Program-made: the position numbers and the translations under genes | Notes under the pieces: model-generated | The model's input: only the letters and a program-made list of their open reading frames with translations | The model's database searches: none | What the model was told of the DNA's origin: nothing | Assembly (NCBI GenBank): GCA_020024285.1 | Contig: JAHHTZ010000003.1 | Span: 1 to 64,000 of the forward strand | From: Oscillospiraceae bacterium | Lineage (GTDB): Bacteria > Bacillota > Clostridia > Oscillospirales > Ruminococcaceae | Direction of reading: 5' to 3' | Length of the DNA: 64,000 nucleotides | Shown: piece after piece, positions 60,975 to 64,000 of the stretch | Layout: the number at the start of each line of letters is the position of its first letter | Numbering within the stretch: position 1 is the first letter of the stretch

Positions 60975-62099
60975 CTATTTTACGGTAATGAGCTCATACT
61001 CCCTTGTGCCGATGCCGATTTTTTCGGCATGCTCAAGACAGACCTTCCAGTTTGTGTTGGGACAGTTGTTGGTAAAGTGGTCGTGGTGGTCGCAGTTATG
61101 CTTATGCATCTGCTCCTCCAGACGGGAGCCTGCCAGAACAGGCTGACGATTGCAGGCATCTGCACACGCCTGATCAAGTGCGACCGGGTCAAAGCTCGCA
61201 AACATTCCGACATCCGGGATGATCGGGACATCGTTTTCGCTGTGACAGTCACAGAATGGAGAAACATCCATCACGAGGCTGATGTGGAAGTGGGGGCGCC
61301 CCTCGATGACTGCCTTGGAGTATTCTGCGATTTTCCTATTAAGTTCGTCGTTTGCGGAGTAGTTCGGGTTGCGGATGGCATCGAAGTTGCATGCGCCGAT
61401 GCATCTGCCGCAGCCGACGCATTTGTTGTGGTCGATGGACGCCTTACGTTCTTCATTATAGGAGATCGCACCGTGAGCACATTCTTTGCAGCACTGTTTG
61501 CAGCCAACGCATTTTCCCTCATTGACTTCGGGCTTTCCGCCGCAGTGCTGCTCCATTTTACCGGCACGGCTGCCGCTGCCCATGCCGATATTTTTGAGCG
61601 CTCCGCCGAATCCGGTGCTTTCATGGCCTTTGAAGTGGGAAAGGCTGATGAATACATCCGCATCCATGATGGCACGACCGATTTTCGCTTCTGTCACATA
61701 GGTTCCGCCCTCTACGGGAACCAGCGCCTCATCGGTGCCCTTGAGTCCGTCTGCAATGATGACCTGACAGCCGGTAGAATACGGGGTGAATCCATTTTCA
61801 TAGGCAGCATCGATATGATCGAGCGCATTTTTGCGTCTGCCCACATACAGGGTGTTGCAGTCTGTGAGGAACGGGCGTCCGCCCAGCTCCTTCACAGTAT
61901 TTGCAACCACCTTTGCATAATTCGGGCGCAGATAGGACAGGTTGCCCGGTTCTCCAAAGTGGATCTTGATTGCCACAAATTTGTCCCTGAGATCGATGCT
62001 GCCGATTCCGGCAGTCTGGATCAGCTTTTTCAGCTTCTGGGGGACACTGGTGCCCGGCAATGCTCTGAAATCCGAAAAGTAAACCTTCGATTTTTCCAT
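60975..62099 (-). CDS. DUF362 protein with two [4Fe-4S] ferredoxin motifs
   Basis: 374 residues. An N-terminal DUF362 domain (about 1-185: 'IKIHFGEPGNLSYLRP', 'SHFKGHESTGFGGALKNIGMG') is followed by a ferredoxin insert with CVGCKQCCKEC and CVGCGRCIGAC, then a C-terminal part that completes the domain. The last 60 residues hold His/Cys clusters. It is probably a cytoplasmic electron-transfer protein; its partner is unknown. GGAGAGAAGG precedes the ATG. It is the last gene of a three-gene unit. Confidence 0.88.
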   Translation of the reverse strand: MEKSKVYFSDFRALPGTSVPQKLKKLIQTAGIGSIDLRDKFVAIKIHFGEPGNLSYLRPNYAKVVANTVKELGGRPFLTDCNTLYVGRRKNALDHIDAAYENGFTPYSTGCQVIIADGLKGTDEALVPVEGGTYVTEAKIGRAIMDADVFISLSHFKGHESTGFGGALKNIGMGSGSRAGKMEQHCGGKPEVNEGKCVGCKQCCKECAHGAISYNEERKASIDHNKCVGCGRCIGACNFDAIRNPNYSANDELNRKIAEYSKAVIEGRPHFHISLVMDVSPFCDCHSENDVPIIPDVGMFASFDPVALDQACADACNRQPVLAGSRLEEQMHKHNCDHHDHFTNNCPNTNWKVCLEHAEKIGIGTREYELITVK

Positions 62100-62144
62100 A
62101 GAATCCCTTCTCTCCTAATTTAACATTCTGGCATAGCTATACTT

Positions 62145-63350
62145 TTAAAGCTTGATAAAGCCTCCAAAATGCTTTTTGTCCTTCTTGTGTCCGGCGATCC
62201 CGTGATAAATGGCAAGCATATAGTTTGCAAGATTTTCTGCGCCGGAGCTTTTTACCGATTGGCGGGTGGTGATCTGTAGTTTTTCCCGCTCCTCGGGACT
62301 GAGATTTCGGTAATTGCGCAAAAGTGCAGCCATCTCCGCTGCCGTATTGAAGAGGTATCCGTTTTCCCCCTCGTGGATCTGATTTTTGTTTTTCTCGTCA
62401 AGGCGCTGCAATACCGGAAGTCCTGCCGCCATGCCTTCCAGCATCGAAATGGAGTTCATCTCGGAAAGGGAGGCTGTTACGTAAATATCAGAAATCAAAA
62501 GATACGGCGGCAGATCCGGATGCTCGATGCGTCCTGTCATGATGATCCGATCTTCCATGTCAAGCTCCTTCACCTGCTGGTGCAGGGCATCCCGCTCCGG
62601 TCCGTCCCCGACGATCATGAGATAGAACGGCTCCTCCTTTTTGATCTCCTGATGCCAGAAATTGATGAGATCATCGATGCTTTTTTCTTTTCCCAGCCGT
62701 CCCACAAAGCAGGCAAGCGTTGCATCCTGCGGCACGCCGAGCTTCTCGCGCAGGTCGTGACGCTCCTGTGCTGTGATCTTGTCAGGAGAAAAGGCGTCCA
62801 GCTCCACCGAGTTTGGGATGACGTTGACCGTCTGCTTCACCCCCGCATTGTGGAGGAATTCCTCACATTTCACCGATGGGCCTGTGATAGCGTTTGCATT
62901 TTTTGCAAACATTTTAAAATACTGATGGGATATTTTTCGTGTAATGCCCACCAATGGACGCGGTGCCACATAATAGATGTAGTCATCATACATGGTGTGA
63001 AGGGTGTACACCAGCGGGACCTTCAGGATCTTTGCGATGGCGATTCCGGACAGCCCCACGCCGAACTCGTTGTGGACATGGATGATATCCGGATTGAACT
63101 TGCTGACCATATGAAGCCGTGTCATGCTGACCGGTGTGGAAGCATCAAAACCATTGAGGCGGTGCTTGAGCTTATGCGCCGGGCAGTGGAGCACTCCGTC
63201 TTTGATGTAATGCTTATGGGTTGCAGAGTCCGCCGCAACCACAAGCACCTCGTGTCCGAGTGCCTCCAGTCCCTCCTTGAGGATTTTGATATGGGTGACC
63301 ACACCGTTGATATGTGGAGTATAAGCCTCCGTAAAAATGGCAACCTTCAC
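62145..63350 (-). CDS. GT4 family glycosyltransferase
   Basis: A GT-B glycosyltransferase of 401 residues. The start 'FTEAYTPHINGVVTHI', the 'IIHVHNEFGVGLSGIAIAK' segment and the C-terminal 'ASLSEMNSISMLEGMAAGLPVL' nucleotide-sugar site follow the diacylglycerol glucosyltransferase-type branch, so glycolipid synthesis on the inner membrane face is plausible. Arg and Lys of 'VGRLGKEKSID' are in place. The start is GTG with AGGGGGG upstream. Gap to the Spx-like gene is 12 bases. Confidence 0.87.
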   Translation of the reverse strand: MKVAIFTEAYTPHINGVVTHIKILKEGLEALGHEVLVVAADSATHKHYIKDGVLHCPAHKLKHRLNGFDASTPVSMTRLHMVSKFNPDIIHVHNEFGVGLSGIAIAKILKVPLVYTLHTMYDDYIYYVAPRPLVGITRKISHQYFKMFAKNANAITGPSVKCEEFLHNAGVKQTVNVIPNSVELDAFSPDKITAQERHDLREKLGVPQDATLACFVGRLGKEKSIDDLINFWHQEIKKEEPFYLMIVGDGPERDALHQQVKELDMEDRIIMTGRIEHPDLPPYLLISDIYVTASLSEMNSISMLEGMAAGLPVLQRLDEKNKNQIHEGENGYLFNTAAEMAALLRNYRNLSPEEREKLQITTRQSVKSSGAENLANYMLAIYHGIAGHKKDKKHFGGFIKL

Positions 63351-63362
63351 GAAAAAGCCCCC

Positions 63363-63719
63363 CTATCCTATACGATCCTGCCACTGTTCTTCCTTAAATC
63401 CAACCAATACGGTGTCTTTAGAAACAAGGATGGGGCGTTTTACCAGCATACCATCGGTTGCGAGCAGTGCAATCTTTTCTTCATCGGTGAGAAAAGCGAG
63501 TTTGTTTTTCAGGTCCATTGCGCGATACAGCTGACCGCTTGTATTAAAAAATTTCTGAATCGGCAGTTTGCTCTGTGCGATCCAAAGTGTCAATTCTTCC
63601 TGGGTAGGATTTTCTTCTGAAATCACGCGCTGTGTATACTCTATTCCGTGCGAATCGAGCCATTTTTTTGCCTTTTGGCAGGTAGAACATTTTGGGTACC
63701 AGAGAAAAAGTGTATCCAT
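63363..63719 (-). CDS. Spx/ArsC-family protein with CXXC motif
   Basis: 118 residues of the arsenate reductase/Spx thioredoxin-like fold. CSTC lies at residues 11-14 in 'YPKCSTCQKAKKWLD', followed by 'LPIQKFFNTSGQLYRAM' and 'KRPILV', as in YffB/ArsC-like proteins. Spx itself binds RNA polymerase, but the length and 'NTSG..YR' block fit the enzyme-like subgroup better. GAGGTGA lies 7 bases before the ATG. It is the first gene of the unit. Confidence 0.87.
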   Translation of the reverse strand: MDTLFLWYPKCSTCQKAKKWLDSHGIEYTQRVISEENPTQEELTLWIAQSKLPIQKFFNTSGQLYRAMDLKNKLAFLTDEEKIALLATDGMLVKRPILVSKDTVLVGFKEEQWQDRIG

Positions 63720-63782
63720 TGCCTATTCACCTCATTTTCTTTTATTCCATATACTGCTGTATAGGTTGATATAATAATTCGT

Positions 63783-63810
63783 ATTGTATCATATTTTTTT
63801 GCAAAGTGAA
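63783..63810 (-). promoter_or_regulatory. Possible promoter of the Spx-like/GT4/DUF362 unit
   Basis: Minus-strand TTCACT (63805-63810), 16-base spacer, TACAAT (63783-63788). Confidence 0.4.
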
Positions 63811-63916
63811 AGAGAAAAAGCCTTCCTAACCGCGGATTCTTCGACCTTTTGTATAAACTTCCCATGCCTTTTCCTATTAAAAAAGCCGATTCGCCCGCCC
63901 CGGAGCATGAATATAG

Positions 63917-63950
63917 AAAAGAGTCTTTCCATATCAGGAAAGACTCTTTT
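63917..63950 (-). terminator. Terminator of the gene at the right edge
   Basis: AAAAGAGTCTTTCC (63917-63930) pairs with GGAAAGACTCTTTT (63937-63950), right after that gene's stop. Confidence 0.85.
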
Positions 63951-63953
63951 TGT

Positions 63954-64000
63954 CTATTTGATGATTTTGCGGCATTCAAGATAGAAGCGTTTATCCTCTG
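63954..64000 (-). CDS. 3' end of a gene cut by the right edge
   Basis: A minus-strand frame open to the edge ends EDKRFYLECRKIIK before a TAG at 63954-63956, directly followed by a strong terminator. Too short to identify. Confidence 0.5.
   Translation of the reverse strand, partial: EDKRFYLECRKIIK

Overview
The window reads as a chromosomal piece of a low-to-mid GC Gram-positive anaerobe of the class Clostridia, most like the Oscillospiraceae/Ruminococcaceae gut group. Pointers are strong AGGAGG-type ribosome binding sites with frequent TTG and GTG starts, a T-box ahead of trpBA, an hrcA-grpE-dnaK-dnaJ operon with a CIRCE operator, a DUF362 ferredoxin, pduL and a long-form HPF. No phage, insertion sequence or CRISPR array is visible. 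The taxonomic call is an inference.

Layout. 0-8.7 kb: the 3' part of a repeat-containing surface protein, plsC-folC, an S9 peptidase, rlmL-type methyltransferase-pyrB, and hpf. 8.8-12 kb: a glutaredoxin-like gene with an in-frame TGA at the first CXXC cysteine (a likely selenoprotein), a frameshifted ClC channel gene and a MATE exporter. 12-18.6 kb: a minus-strand run recD2-comF-mreB-trmN6-rsmI-hypothetical. 18.7-25.4 kb: a heterodimeric ABC exporter, an M20 amidohydrolase broken by one amber codon, and a TcyP-type cystine carrier with a long leader.

25.8-35.2 kb looks like an AT-richer accessory segment: remnants of an ABC exporter, then an AraC regulator followed by an ECF importer (S component, EcfT, fused EcfA-EcfA') and two YbtP/YbtQ-like ABC half transporters in one operon, then a yjdF (DUF2992) gene behind a probable yjdF riboswitch. 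Right of it lie a membrane protein with a foldable leader and tRNA-Leu(GAG).

36-45 kb: pyrE, a very cysteine-rich protein, pcrA, a Mn-type CDF exporter, uracil-DNA glycosylase, pduL, a membrane protein and a histidine-phosphatase-like protein lacking its second histidine. 45-51.4 kb (+ strand): an XRE regulator, a lipoprotein-response regulator-histidine kinase operon, and DUF1385-prmC. 51.4-55.7 kb: trpBA under a T-box, and an ECF-type sigma factor with its membrane anti-sigma factor. 56-60.8 kb: the heat-shock operon. 61-64 kb: Spx/ArsC-like protein, GT4 glycosyltransferase and DUF362 ferredoxin, plus the 3' tip of one more gene.

The most unusual items are the probable selenocysteine glutaredoxin, the AraC/ECF/ABC transport locus, a PyrB carrying a C-terminal PyrI-like zinc ribbon, the structured element at 35.83-35.96 kb, the yjdF riboswitch with a visible anti-Shine-Dalgarno, and the trp T-box followed by a second terminator.
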